DNA of 64,000 bases, taken from assembly GCA_046263755.1 (NCBI GenBank), contig JBJYZC010000014.1, positions 1 through 64,000 on the forward strand, in the 5' to 3' direction. Below, one piece after another: positions 32,156-40,804 of the stretch (positions are counted from its first letter, which is position 1; every line of letters starts with the position of its first letter). Both the position numbers and the translations under genes were made by a program. This DNA is from Lachnocurva sp029100405. Lineage in GTDB: Bacteria; Bacillota; Clostridia; Lachnospirales; Lachnospiraceae. The notes below the pieces were generated by a model. The model saw only the letters and a program-made list of their open reading frames with translations, ran no database searches and had not been told where the DNA came from.

Positions 32156-32578
32156 TTATGCCGTCTCCACGTACCTCTCCGGAAGCGGGAATTCCTCCAG
32201 AGCCCTGCCATGCAGGATCTGTACATTTCGAACCGTATAATTCAGACTCGCAGCGATTGCTTCCCAAGTCTTCCCATTCAGGTAACGCTCTTCAAGAATC
32301 AGGCGGCACCTTGCGTCCTCCATCAGGGAGATCTGCTTTCTCACCTCGACCTTCAGATCAACGAGTTTGTCGATTTCATCATCGATCTCATGTTCCATCG
32401 TAATGATCTTGATGATCGTGTCTTCCATCCTTGACACGCTTCCCTGTGCCTTCGGCATGTCAGAGATCGTCGATGTCGTATGCGTCGCCAGAGTCTTGAG
32501 CCTCCCCAACTGCTCAAGTCTACTGTTGATCTGCTGATCGATATTCATCACCTGCTGTAGATAAGCCTTTGCATCCAT
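32156..32578 (-). CDS. DUF1492/ArpU-like sigma-region 4 phage regulator
   Basis: 140 residues from the ATG at 32578 (AAGGAGGG six bases upstream). The N-terminal two thirds are coiled coil; the C-terminus has a helix-turn-helix of the sigma70 region 4 kind (RYLNGKTWEAIAASLNYT, VRNVQILHGRALEEF). Proteins of this class control late gene transcription in Gram-positive phages. It is the last gene before the terminator-containing early-late junction, which fits that role. Confidence 0.85.
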   Translation of the reverse strand: MDAKAYLQQVMNIDQQINSRLEQLGRLKTLATHTTSTISDMPKAQGSVSRMEDTIIKIITMEHEIDDEIDKLVDLKVEVRKQISLMEDARCRLILEERYLNGKTWEAIAASLNYTVRNVQILHGRALEEFPLPERYVETA

Positions 32579-32580
32579 TT

Positions 32581-32793
32581 TCATCCCTCCTTATCCAGTC
32601 TCTTGATCAGATATTCCGCATCCACCTCAGTCAGGCAGGCATACCACTGGGACCGGAAAAACCGGAGAATACTGTCCTTCTCAGCCTTAGCCATCCTGTT
32701 ATGCGGATTCTCCTTCAGGTCCTTTAGCGCAGCCCGATAATCCCGGACGGCCTGTTCAACGATTGCATTAGCGAGAGTCTGATACGGGTCCAT
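32581..32793 (-). CDS. Small phage protein of unknown function
   Basis: 70 residues from the ATG at 32793 (AGGAGGG upstream; 32799 is the alternative). Helical protein (YQTLANAIVEQAVRDYRAAL, then DSILRFFRSQWYACLTEVDA). Similar short proteins accompany the sigma-like late regulator in Bacillota prophages. Its stop overlaps the regulator start region. Confidence 0.75.
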   Translation of the reverse strand: MDPYQTLANAIVEQAVRDYRAALKDLKENPHNRMAKAEKDSILRFFRSQWYACLTEVDAEYLIKRLDKEG

Positions 32794-32795
32794 AT

Positions 32796-33203
32796 TCATC
32801 CCTCCTCTACACAGTTCAGGTCAAACTTGCGAATCTTCATGTTCTTGCTCTTGGCTCGGATGATTTCCTTCTTCATACCGGGAGAAATCGTCCCGTCTGA
32901 GAACACCCAGACTTCATTGCACTTGTTAATCAGGACCCATCCGAAATACAATCCCAGATCCCTCTCAGCAGGGTTTTCATCGTGCAGGATCTGCGGATAC
33001 AGCAGATGCACTGCCAGAGGAATGCAGCCCTTGTCGATTGCAAACCTGCAGAAGCGGATCGCGTCGACAGTATTCTTCTGGACATCTCCTGCATACCGGC
33101 TGCAGATGTACACGAGAGGCATATGTCTCTTTTCATTCGTAACGTTCCTTATTGCGGTTTCGGCAGTGGGGTCCGCATACCCTTCAGCGTTCTTGCCATT
33201 CAT
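32796..33203 (-). CDS. DUF4406/DUF7768-like protein (nucleoside deoxyribosyltransferase-like fold)
   Basis: 135 residues from the ATG at 33203, with TGGAGG six bases upstream. Rossmann-like pattern: PLVYICSRYAGDVQKNTVDA (the ICSPY-like strand), AIDKGCIPLAVHLLYPQIL, and EVWVFSDGTISPGMKKEI. This matches phage proteins distantly related to nucleoside 2-deoxyribosyltransferases. A nucleotide-metabolism or anti-defence role is possible; no activity can be shown. Confidence 0.8.
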   Translation of the reverse strand: MNGKNAEGYADPTAETAIRNVTNEKRHMPLVYICSRYAGDVQKNTVDAIRFCRFAIDKGCIPLAVHLLYPQILHDENPAERDLGLYFGWVLINKCNEVWVFSDGTISPGMKKEIIRAKSKNMKIRKFDLNCVEEG

Positions 33204-33253
33204 ATCGATACCTCCAAACATCTAATCCGGACCTCAAGTCCGTGGTTCATGTT

Positions 33254-33529
33254 GTTCACCTGTTCACCTCGTCCTTCAGGAATGCCCATTTTTCAACGTT
33301 TTCAGGGCAGTGAACGGTGAACAACTTTTTTCTGGGTTTTTATACGCACTATTTCAGTAAGTTATTTTTTCTTCCTGTTTTTCGTTTTTATTTTTTGATA
33401 TTCTTATGTAACTTGTTCACTTTTAGAAAAATATTAAGAAGAAAGCTTATAAATAAAGGGTTTGTCGGGTGTTGCCCGGTGAACAAAATGCTCCAGATTC
33501 TGTTCACCTGTTTTGTTCACCCGTTCACC
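33254..33529. other. Putative phage replication origin with GTTCACC iterons
   Basis: Nine copies of GTTCACC or its complement: 33254, 33262, 33310 (partial), 33316, 33415 (partial), 33478, 33502, 33515, 33523. They cluster on both sides of a very AT-rich core (about 33323-33462). The segment occupies the only large gap (33204-33664) of the replication module and adjoins the primase-helicase gene end. P4-like alpha proteins bind short iterons near their gene, so this fits an origin; that role is inferred. A leftward 80-codon frame at 33525-33767 is not supported. Confidence 0.6.
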
Positions 33530-33664
33530 TCCTGAGGATGAGAAACGTCCTCTGAGGAACCCTGTCATTTCCAATCTTTATGAATTCGCCTGTTATGTAA
33601 TCCCCTGCGTGGTCTTTCCAGAGGATGCTGCCTGTTCCATTCCCCGCCGGAATGTCAGAAGGGC

Positions 33665-35524
33665 TTAATTGTGCAGCACCTGCGACGTATCCTTCTGCCG
33701 CATGAATACTCTTCTCGTCTTGCCGTTCTGTTTCGACCTTCCCAAACCGATCTTGTACAGATCCCATACAGCATCCTGAAAGAGCTTTGATGAGAACTTC
33801 CTGTCATCACTTGTCCATTCCATGAAGTCCATCCTGATCTGGGTGATGGTCTTGCCGACGATCTCGGTGTCGGGATCAAGGTCCTTTGCATACATCAGGC
33901 AGACGTTGTTGTCCTCGTGATACTGATTGTTGTAATCCTCGACCACCTTGCAGACTGTCCACTTACGATTCTGATAGAGACGCTTGTACCCCTCAACGAT
34001 CAGCCTGATCCAGTATTCCAGAGCCGGTTTTGCTGTCATCTTCGTGATGAAGTACGGGTCCGGCTTGTCCACCTTGTTGAACATAGGCAGCCACTGGATA
34101 CGACGCTTGAAGGCATATCCCTTGTCAAAGGACAGGATGTCTGAGTTCGTCGTGAAATACAGTTTGACCGTGAAGGTTGCATTCTCTGACTCTTCGTACA
34201 GCTTCCTGGTGCTGACCGTGTCCGCCGTGGAGATATTCTTTAAGACCTTCAGCTCATCGTGTGTGATGGCCTCCGCCTCGATATCATCACCGAGATTTGC
34301 AAGCTTCCCGATCATCGTGACCTTAAACCTGTCGTCCACCAGCTGCTTGATCGACAGGCTTGTGCAGTTCTTCGGGTTATAGATGCGCTTCATGATCTGG
34401 AGCAGGGTTCCTTTGCCGTTTGCACCGTCACCACGGAACATGAAAAACTTTCCAAGGCTCCTGATCTTCTCCGGGTCCGTGATCATGACATAACCGATCA
34501 CCTCCATCAGAAGGCTCCGGTAGTCCGCATCCTTGGATGTCAGGGAATCAATGTAGTCATCCACGATCTGGACCGGTGCTGCGTCCTCCTTGTAATCAAC
34601 ATCGATCACGAAGGGAGTGAAGTCCGTGTAATCCTTCATGGGAATGAACATGCCCTTCTGCAGGACCCCGTTGTTGAAGCGGATCGGGAATACCGTGTCG
34701 CTGTCAATGATGGGTGACCGGTACTGGATCTGCTTCACGATCTCATCCACATAACGGGACGTCTGCCCTTCGCAGAGCTCATAGACTCTCCGGATCAGTC
34801 TGCGGTTGTCCTCGTCCGCGATGTACTCTCCATCCTTCCTCCACCAGATCATGCCGGAGTAAAGCACAGTCCTGCACTTCTGAATGATGTCAGACGCGAT
34901 CCAGTACTTGTCGTCGGTCTCACTGTCGTCAGAAATGTCCCGGAGAATGGTTCCGAACTCCTCGTCAGTCAGGGGTGTGGTGAAGACATGCTTGTTGATG
35001 AAACCCAGCATCTTCTCCCAGTCCTGACAGTTGTTCAGAGCTTTCCGCTGCGCAAACAATGCCTTGTTCCTGCCGTCGCCATCGTCCATACCGGTCAGGT
35101 TCTGGTACGGCTTCTTCTTGGTTCCGACCTGGAAGATGTCCGGCATATAGGCACGGTCCCCGAAGTTATCAATCTCCCTTGTCACACCGTTCCTGCGGAC
35201 CGTCATGCCACCGGGGTTGGACTGCATCGTGTGCTGCTCGATCTCGAAGGCCAGCTTGCAGACTCCGTCGTGACGCCTTGTAAACCAGACCGGCTTCTTA
35301 AACCAGAGATGTGCGCCTCTCTCCGTCCAGACCACCTGGGTCTTGATACCAAATTCCTGTATCATGGCCTTGATGGACTCCTTCGGGAGATGGTCGATAT
35401 CGATCACCACTTCATTGTCCGCGATCAGTTCCCCACAGCTGTTGAAGGTTGTAATATCCTCGGAGAGTTCAGCCTTGTCGATCTTGCCGGTGTGTTTCTC
35501 ACCGTCCTTATATTCGATAAACAT
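33665..35524 (-). CDS. Phage primase-helicase (D5/P4 family)
   Basis: 619 residues from the ATG at 35524 (CAGGAGGAAA). The N-terminal part looks primase-like (VVIDIDHLPKES, WTERGAHLWFKKPVWF), followed by a D5_N-like linker. The superfamily 3 helicase domain has Walker A FRGDGANGKGTLL (about 385), Walker B-like IGKLANLGDDIEAEA, and sensor LYFTTNSDIL. A winged-helix tail follows (TQIRMDFMEWTSDDRKFSSK). It primes and unwinds phage DNA, probably at the iteron region next to its 3' end. Confidence 0.93.
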   Translation of the reverse strand: MFIEYKDGEKHTGKIDKAELSEDITTFNSCGELIADNEVVIDIDHLPKESIKAMIQEFGIKTQVVWTERGAHLWFKKPVWFTRRHDGVCKLAFEIEQHTMQSNPGGMTVRRNGVTREIDNFGDRAYMPDIFQVGTKKKPYQNLTGMDDGDGRNKALFAQRKALNNCQDWEKMLGFINKHVFTTPLTDEEFGTILRDISDDSETDDKYWIASDIIQKCRTVLYSGMIWWRKDGEYIADEDNRRLIRRVYELCEGQTSRYVDEIVKQIQYRSPIIDSDTVFPIRFNNGVLQKGMFIPMKDYTDFTPFVIDVDYKEDAAPVQIVDDYIDSLTSKDADYRSLLMEVIGYVMITDPEKIRSLGKFFMFRGDGANGKGTLLQIMKRIYNPKNCTSLSIKQLVDDRFKVTMIGKLANLGDDIEAEAITHDELKVLKNISTADTVSTRKLYEESENATFTVKLYFTTNSDILSFDKGYAFKRRIQWLPMFNKVDKPDPYFITKMTAKPALEYWIRLIVEGYKRLYQNRKWTVCKVVEDYNNQYHEDNNVCLMYAKDLDPDTEIVGKTITQIRMDFMEWTSDDRKFSSKLFQDAVWDLYKIGLGRSKQNGKTRRVFMRQKDTSQVLHN

Positions 35525-35610
35525 GGTTTCCTCCTGTTTCATATGGGACCATGCAGCACTTTCCGTGTCACAAAGCGTGACAGAGACAGTGCCGCCATGA
35601 TCCTTGCCTC

Positions 35611-37404
35611 TTATCCGTACACGTCCTGCGGCCAACCCTTGAGTTTCTCGTTGACCATCGTGTAGTAATGCTCCACGTCGATGATCTTCCTGAATTCTTC
35701 ATTCGGAAGGTCGTCCACGGCCTTATTCCAGACGAACATCCTGTCCGGCGCATCCGGGAAGTTGACCTTGCCTCCATCCGCACGGAGCTTGTACAGGCGG
35801 GTGTAGTCGCAGGATTCCGTTGCTGCAAATACCCGGTTCACCTTGTTCTGCAGATCCCCGTTGCTGTCACACACACCCTGAAACGTACTCCCTGCCTTCA
35901 GGACGTACTGCCAGAGAAGATGGTCGTCGATGTGGTCCATGAGCGTCGTCAGGACCGGAGTGCCATACACGAGCTTGTCGACCAGAGCGATCTGGATGAT
36001 CCTCGCATTATTGTTGGAGAAGAACTTATTCTCCTTATACTTATTCACCTCACCGCCCTTGACGGTGATCTCGTCCCCACAGACTGCGATGTAGTTGTTG
36101 ACGTCTTTCTGAATCCACTGGTCGAACTCATCTGTCTCAAGCTGGAAGCCATCGAATTCCTTTTCCCAGGCATCACAGATCTCGTCATCCCTGCCGCCAA
36201 GCTCCGGACGGTCTTCATACACGACACCATCGGTATTGATGTTGATGATGCGGTATCCTGCAGTATCCAGTTCCCGGCAGAGAGAAAACAGGCTGATCAT
36301 TCCGTAGATACAGACAATCGATGACGCCAGCGGATTGCAGAGGGTGGAATACTGGTTCTTGAACAGGCCATATACACTGTTCAGGATCAGTTTCAGTGCT
36401 GCTGCCTTCAGCGGGTCTGAGTGCTTGATGCGGATACGTTCCTGCCTGATCTGGTCATATACAGGAGTCGCATCTCCCAGTGCTCCCAGGTGGCAGATGG
36501 CTGACGGATACATGGATTTCACATCCTTGTGTCTGCACTTCCCGACCCTCAGCGGTTTCGACGGTGCCCCGTGCAGTCCGCCAAGACCTAAGACCACATC
36601 GCATCCGAATGCCTTGATCTTCCTGGACTTGCCCTTTCCCATCGTGGCTTCCGGAGATGCTGTGAGCTCTTCCCACATATCCCAGACCTCATCCGGGATA
36701 CCGGGCACATTCCTCCAGTACTTTCCGAGAAGCTTCTGTACCATGTCCGGTCCCCACCAGACGGTTGCCTTACCGCCTGTCAGGATTGTTGCCGCGATTG
36801 TCGTGGTGTTCCACTTCTTCGCCTTCTCCCGCATATCTTCCGGCAGCATTTCGATCAGCGATTTCTTGGTCTGGAAGTATCCGTATTCACGGAGCTTATA
36901 GACCTCTATCGTCGCGGTTACATCATTGCCGCAGTAGAACTCAGTCTCCTTGCGCTCTTCGTCTGTCAGCGGACGGCCAATACCAAAGTCAATCTTGGAC
37001 TCAACAATCGAGCGTCCCATGTTGGCTTCGATCTGTTTCAGGCTTGGATGTGACACATCAATCTGCTGCATTGTGTCCAGAGAATCGATGTCAGGACTGA
37101 CCTTCCCGGCAAAGCCATCACCGGCGATAATCTTGTCGTTGTTGGCTTTGATGACATACTGCATCGATGTTGCCTGATTCATCGTCAGGCTCAGGATGCA
37201 GTCGTCGTAGTGGTAGTTGTTGTATCCGATCAGGATCTTGTCCTTGATAAGAGCAGGAATGCCCTCAAAACCTGAGGGCTCTTCCTGTGTCTTACGATCG
37301 CGGTTGTTCCAGAAGACTCCCGCGATACTGCCATCGGGATTCTTGAACACGATGAGGGTGTCACTCTTGAAAACTTCCATATCGTAGAAAAGCTTTGTCT
37401 TCAT
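35611..37404 (-). CDS. B-type phage DNA polymerase with 3'-5' exonuclease
   Basis: 597 residues. Exonuclease motifs: LFYDMEVF (ExoI), GYNNYHYDDCIL (ExoII), YCGNDVTATIEVY (ExoIII). Polymerase motifs: DVKSMYPSAI (A), KLILNSVYGLFKN (B), IININTDGVVYE (C). Motif C reads N-T-D instead of the D-T-D usual in family B, so metal binding may be altered. It is short for a family B enzyme. Encoded just before the primase-helicase, with GGAGGCC before its start. A divergent phage replicase is the best reading. Confidence 0.9.
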   Translation of the reverse strand: MKTKLFYDMEVFKSDTLIVFKNPDGSIAGVFWNNRDRKTQEEPSGFEGIPALIKDKILIGYNNYHYDDCILSLTMNQATSMQYVIKANNDKIIAGDGFAGKVSPDIDSLDTMQQIDVSHPSLKQIEANMGRSIVESKIDFGIGRPLTDEERKETEFYCGNDVTATIEVYKLREYGYFQTKKSLIEMLPEDMREKAKKWNTTTIAATILTGGKATVWWGPDMVQKLLGKYWRNVPGIPDEVWDMWEELTASPEATMGKGKSRKIKAFGCDVVLGLGGLHGAPSKPLRVGKCRHKDVKSMYPSAICHLGALGDATPVYDQIRQERIRIKHSDPLKAAALKLILNSVYGLFKNQYSTLCNPLASSIVCIYGMISLFSLCRELDTAGYRIININTDGVVYEDRPELGGRDDEICDAWEKEFDGFQLETDEFDQWIQKDVNNYIAVCGDEITVKGGEVNKYKENKFFSNNNARIIQIALVDKLVYGTPVLTTLMDHIDDHLLWQYVLKAGSTFQGVCDSNGDLQNKVNRVFAATESCDYTRLYKLRADGGKVNFPDAPDRMFVWNKAVDDLPNEEFRKIIDVEHYYTMVNEKLKGWPQDVYG

Positions 37405-37419
37405 CGTGTCCGGCCTCCC

Positions 37420-38046
37420 TTACTTCCTGCGTGCCGGGAACTTCTTGATATCGCCCCAGTAATGGTCTCCGAATGCCGGTTTGACCTCTACCATGATCGG
37501 ATGACCGACCAGCTTGTCGCGGTCCTCAACCTTGACGTGATACTTGTTCTCGAACTTTGCGAATTCCTTTTCCTTCTTCAGCGGGTCTACAAACCAGCTC
37601 TTCATATCCTGCAGATACGTTCCGAAGGTCTGCTTGGATTCATAGGTCTTGCCGTCGATGGTGTAATGGATCTTGATGAAATAGTCATCGAGCACTACTT
37701 CGTCGATCGCGGTCTGGTAGATCTGGCCGACCTGGTCCTTGGTGAACTTCGTGATGATCTGAACTTCAAACAGACTATTGAAGTCGTCGTATTCGTAGAC
37801 CGTGTACTTCTTGCCTACGCAGGACGGCAGTTCGGTGAACTCACATCCGAAGATGTCATGGCACCAGCCGTCTACCTTCTCTGCCTTTGCCTCGTCAGCG
37901 ACATACTTGTTGTAGCGATACACCTGACGATTGAAATTCACGGTTCTTACCTCGGCGCGTTCCTTATCCAGGAATGTGAGAACAGCCTTCTGTCCGTTGT
38001 TCTCAAACGCCACATTCACAAGCTCAAGATTCTCTCTCTTTTCCAT
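37420..38046 (-). CDS. Phage replication-module protein of unknown function
   Basis: 208 residues, AAGGAATAAGG before the start. Beta-rich first half (KAVLTFLDKERAEVRTVNF, GKKYTVYEYDDFNSLFEV) and a helical/charged second half; basic C-terminus (PARRK). The position between the DUF1351-like gene and the polymerase is where a single-strand DNA-binding or annealing protein often lies, but no OB-fold signature is clear enough to claim it. Confidence 0.75.
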   Translation of the reverse strand: MEKRENLELVNVAFENNGQKAVLTFLDKERAEVRTVNFNRQVYRYNKYVADEAKAEKVDGWCHDIFGCEFTELPSCVGKKYTVYEYDDFNSLFEVQIITKFTKDQVGQIYQTAIDEVVLDDYFIKIHYTIDGKTYESKQTFGTYLQDMKSWFVDPLKKEKEFAKFENKYHVKVEDRDKLVGHPIMVEVKPAFGDHYWGDIKKFPARRK

Positions 38047-38051
38047 AATCC

Positions 38052-38816
38052 TTATTCCTTTCTGAAATTGATGTTGTTATCTTTCAGGAGCATCTCCGCG
38101 AGTGCGATATCCTTCTGTCCGTACACACGGAACACCGCGACCTGCTCCTCGGGTACTGTGTCATCCGGCTGGGCTTCTACTGCCTGCCGTCTTGCCTTGC
38201 GGGCATTGACGATCTGGATCGCTGCTGCAAGGTCCATGGTGTCCAGATACTCGACAAGGATTTCCTTATCCATGCCCTTCAGCGTGGTGATGTCCTTCTC
38301 GGTACCTTCCAGCCAGTCGACCATGTCGGCTTCCACGGCTTTCATGGACTTGGACTTATTCGCCAGATCTTCATGCCACCAGCGGTCGAATGCGTCCGGG
38401 ATCAGGGTCCCGATCTGGTACTGGCCGATGCGCTTATCGAAGATAGCCTTGATGTCTGCTTTCTTCTGATCGCGGGCCTTGTCCTCGAGATCGTTCACCT
38501 TGACACGAAGGTCAGACTCGGCGCTGTCGATGATGCCTTTCAGCTCCTTGACCTCTCCCTCGAAGACTGTGTAGTCTGCAAGAATAACCTTCTTGATCTG
38601 TACCTTTCTGCTGTTCAGTTCGTCTGTGATCTTACGGGCCGCTGCCAGTTCCTTCTTCACTTCCGGGAGGTTGTCCTCTGTGACCTCTGTATTCCTGATA
38701 TGCTCAGCAATCAGAAGGCACTTGTCCTTGTACTCCGGGAAGGAATCGAAGGTAACCTTGGCGACCTGGTACTGCACGTCGGGAGTCTGCTCATCCCGAA
38801 TCATTACGTCTTCCAT
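38052..38816 (-). CDS. DUF1351-like phage recombination-module protein
   Basis: 254 residues, GAAAGGAAAT before the start. Mostly coiled coil: KELAAARKITDELNSRKVQI, FEGEVKELKGIIDSAESDLR, ending in a small domain with VAVFRVYGQKDIALAEMLLK. The layout matches DUF1351 proteins, found with phage recombinases and ssDNA-binding proteins. It probably supports replication or recombination; mechanism unknown. Confidence 0.85.
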   Translation of the reverse strand: MEDVMIRDEQTPDVQYQVAKVTFDSFPEYKDKCLLIAEHIRNTEVTEDNLPEVKKELAAARKITDELNSRKVQIKKVILADYTVFEGEVKELKGIIDSAESDLRVKVNDLEDKARDQKKADIKAIFDKRIGQYQIGTLIPDAFDRWWHEDLANKSKSMKAVEADMVDWLEGTEKDITTLKGMDKEILVEYLDTMDLAAAIQIVNARKARRQAVEAQPDDTVPEEQVAVFRVYGQKDIALAEMLLKDNNINFRKE

Positions 38817-38903
38817 ATCGATTTCCTTTCATCTGTGTCGGGATCTCTGCTGCCGGAGTCCATTTCGCCGTACCGGCAATATCAGCCCGGCAGCCTGTAT
38901 CCC

Positions 38904-39536
38904 TTAATAAAACCTCCTGCTCTTGTGGAGTTCGATCAGTTCCGAGTCCCTGCTCCTGCGATGCACGTAGTAAAACTCCCTGCACTTCTGCGTTGATAGG
39001 TGACGGTGTGCATTGGCGATCGGATCATAGGACCCTTTTGCATAGCGCTTCCCGATCTCCGTCAGCTTCCTTTCGTCGTAATTGCTTTCAAGGAAGATGT
39101 AGTCGAGCGGGAGATCCACCGGCATGTTCACTTCATTGCTGTCCGTCATGTACAGAACGTTCAGCCCGTCCTGCTGGATGATGTAGCCGGTGACCGGGAT
39201 GTCGTGATGCCCGTCGAAGGGAAAGATGTGTCTGCCCTTCGGCAGGTCAAACGGCATGGTTCCGATCACCTTGTCTACGTCATACCGGTAAGCGACGTCA
39301 GCGTTTCCGTACACTTTGATCCTCGGGAACTCTCTCCTGATGCTCTCCAGTGTTGACGGCTTCACGTGGTCGCTGTGTGCGTGGGTGATAAGAAGGGTGT
39401 CGACCTGATACAGGTCTTCCTTCATCTCTGTAAACCCCACTCCGCAGTCGACCATGATGCCGCCGATCCTGACCGCGTTGCCGGACGACCCGGACGCGAT
39501 CACGTGATAATCAAGCTTCTGCTTCTGTATCTCCAT
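38904..39536 (-). CDS. Metallo-beta-lactamase-fold hydrolase of the phage early region
   Basis: 210 residues from the ATG at 39536 (GAAGGATGAGG upstream), overlapping the previous gene by 26 bases. YHVIASGSSGNAVRIGG, then the metal motif LLITHAHSDHVKP (HxHxDH), GHHDIPVTGY (third histidine) and YMTDSNEVNMP. The later DYIFLESNYDERKL and NAHRHLS segments match phage MBL proteins related to YycJ/WalJ nucleases. It is likely a nuclease acting on phage DNA or nucleotides. Confidence 0.88.
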   Translation of the reverse strand: MEIQKQKLDYHVIASGSSGNAVRIGGIMVDCGVGFTEMKEDLYQVDTLLITHAHSDHVKPSTLESIRREFPRIKVYGNADVAYRYDVDKVIGTMPFDLPKGRHIFPFDGHHDIPVTGYIIQQDGLNVLYMTDSNEVNMPVDLPLDYIFLESNYDERKLTEIGKRYAKGSYDPIANAHRHLSTQKCREFYYVHRRSRDSELIELHKSRRFY

Positions 39537-39885
39537 CCTCATCCTTCTTGAAGTCAGGCTCGCCATAAGCCATGAGATGGAGGATGATCTCTGATTCAGT
39601 CAGGGAGCGGAAGTCGCCATCTTCGGTCTCTCCGATGATGACCATGGGACCGCAGTACACATCAACGGGATCCCCGTCCTCGTCTCTGATGATGCGGTTC
39701 GGTTCCATTCCCAGAGCGATGCTGTTGTCATTGGTAATGACCGTCACATCTTCTGTGATCGGATTCGTGAACTCCATGATGCCGCCGACGAGCTTGCTCA
39801 GAACGTCAACGTCTGCCGGGATCAGATACACCCCTGCCTTCTCATGAGGCATGGCGATGATGACCTTGTATGCTTTGTTCTTCAT
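39511..39885 (-). CDS. DUF3846-like phage protein
   Basis: 124 residues from the ATG at 39885 (AAAGGAAAG upstream). Segments KVIIAMPHEKAGVYLIPAD, VLSKLVGGIMEF, DNSIALGMEPNRI and VDVYCGPMVIIGETED match DUF3846 proteins, which occur in phage early regions and on mobile elements. Ends with a glutamate-rich tail. Function unknown. Confidence 0.8.
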   Translation of the reverse strand: MKNKAYKVIIAMPHEKAGVYLIPADVDVLSKLVGGIMEFTNPITEDVTVITNDNSIALGMEPNRIIRDEDGDPVDVYCGPMVIIGETEDGDFRSLTESEIILHLMAYGEPDFKKDEDGDTEAEA

Positions 39886-39934
39886 AACAATCTTTCCTTT
39901 CATTCTGCATCGTGGTATGATGCCTTTAGTGGTT

Positions 39935-39992
39935 GACGTTTCATATCCGGATGAACTTGCCGGTTGATCGGATATGAGGCGTCTTTCTTTTT
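39935..39992 (+). terminator. Rightward intrinsic terminator opposing the early operon
   Basis: 15-bp stem GACGTTTCATATCCG / CGGATATGAGGCGTC with two G-U pairs only on the + strand RNA, 19-base loop, then TTTCTTTTT. No rightward gene lies upstream, so it may end an antisense transcript or guard the repressor promoter. Confidence 0.6.
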
Positions 39993-40019
39993 ACCCTCGC
40001 TGTTTCATTGATGATTATC

Positions 40020-40369
40020 TGTGCGATTGATGGCACATCATTTGCAAAAAAAATAATCGTCAATGCGCTCAGTCGGGTACCTAGCTTTGAACTTCTGGAG
40101 AAATCCCGGGCCAGGTACGGAGTATCCATTGCGGACTCTCCACAGCTGTGTCCTGCTGACGCCCAGTTCTTTTGCGAACTGTGCATCTGTCATGTCTCCC
40201 TGAAGCTTCATCAGCTTTTCAACGTTGACGTTTGCCATATTCATTCCTCCTTCCTGCTTTATTTCGATAGAAGTGTGTTCTTGATGGAACACTTATACAC
40301 TATCACAGTTGTGCGATTGATGCAACATGTGGGGACAAAATCTGTGAAATTTGTTGCATCTATGGAACA
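40020..40369. promoter_or_regulatory. Immunity-region operators (four 18-bp sites)
   Basis: Four similar 18-mers: 40020-40037 TGTGCGATTGATGGCACA, 40274-40291 TGTGTTCTTGATGGAACA, 40310-40327 TGTGCGATTGATGCAACA, 40352-40369 TGTTGCATCTATGGAACA. Ends are inverted (TGT...ACA) and the core is shared. Three lie between the divergent Cro-like and repressor genes; one lies after the Cro-like stop codon. Probable binding sites of the two XRE proteins. Confidence 0.65.
40038..40238 (-). CDS. Small XRE-type regulator (Cro-like)
   Basis: 66 residues from the ATG at 40238 with GGAGG seven bases upstream (40244 is the alternative). One helix-turn-helix: MTDAQFAKELGVSRTQLWRV. It opens the leftward early operon and is divergent from the repressor, the usual place of Cro. 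Binds the 18-bp operators by inference. Confidence 0.85.
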   Translation of the reverse strand: MANVNVEKLMKLQGDMTDAQFAKELGVSRTQLWRVRNGYSVPGPGFLQKFKARYPTERIDDYFFCK

Positions 40370-40382
40370 TGGATGGTATACT
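40354..40382 (+). promoter_or_regulatory. Repressor promoter
   Basis: -35 TTGCAT at 40354-40359, 17-base spacer, -10 TATACT at 40377-40382. The -35 lies inside the 18-bp operator at 40352, so repressor binding would control its own gene. Confidence 0.6.
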
Positions 40383-40430
40383 AAAGCTGTGTCAGAGAAA
40401 TGACAACATTCGAAAGCAGGTGCCAAGGTT

Positions 40431-40781
40431 ATGAGTGAAACATTAGGAAGCGTTATTTCAAGAGTAAGAACGGAACGCGGTATGACTCAGCGGGAACTTG
40501 CCAAGAAGGTCGAAGTCAGTAACTCCACTATCTCCCGGATAGAAAAGGACGACGGGATTCATCCAGATCCTCCGACCCTGAAAGCGATCGCTGATGTGCT
40601 CAGCATTGATTACAACTATCTGCTTGCCCTGAATGGTCAGATCGACGATGACGCTGATATTCGAATGATCCAGCGTGGTGCAAAGAACCTTTCCCCAGAG
40701 CAACGGAAGAAAATGATGAACATGCTAAATATGATGTTTGACGACGTCTTTACAGAAGAGCATTCCGGAGGAGATACCTGA
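40431..40781 (+). CDS. XRE-family phage repressor (ImmR-like)
   Basis: 116 residues. N-terminal helix-turn-helix MTQRELAKKVEVSNSTISRI (about 18-37). The C-terminal half has no LexA/S24 protease domain, as in ImmR-type repressors that are inactivated by a partner ImmA protease. The next gene encodes exactly such a metalloprotease. Together they form the lysogeny switch. Confidence 0.88.
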   Translation: MSETLGSVISRVRTERGMTQRELAKKVEVSNSTISRIEKDDGIHPDPPTLKAIADVLSIDYNYLLALNGQIDDDADIRMIQRGAKNLSPEQRKKMMNMLNMMFDDVFTEEHSGGDT

Positions 40782-40804
40782 GCATATATATAAGGAAAGA
40801 ATAG

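Noticed and set aside
32002..32403. Rightward 133-codon frame with a fair ribosome site (GAAAGGAG)
   Set aside because: It reads through a terminator hairpin and then antisense to the sigma-like regulator. A short leader peptide is possible, but not supported.
33525..33767. Leftward 80-codon frame after the primase-helicase
   Set aside because: Lies largely in the primase coding sequence and ends inside the iteron region; no ribosome site. Treated as chance.
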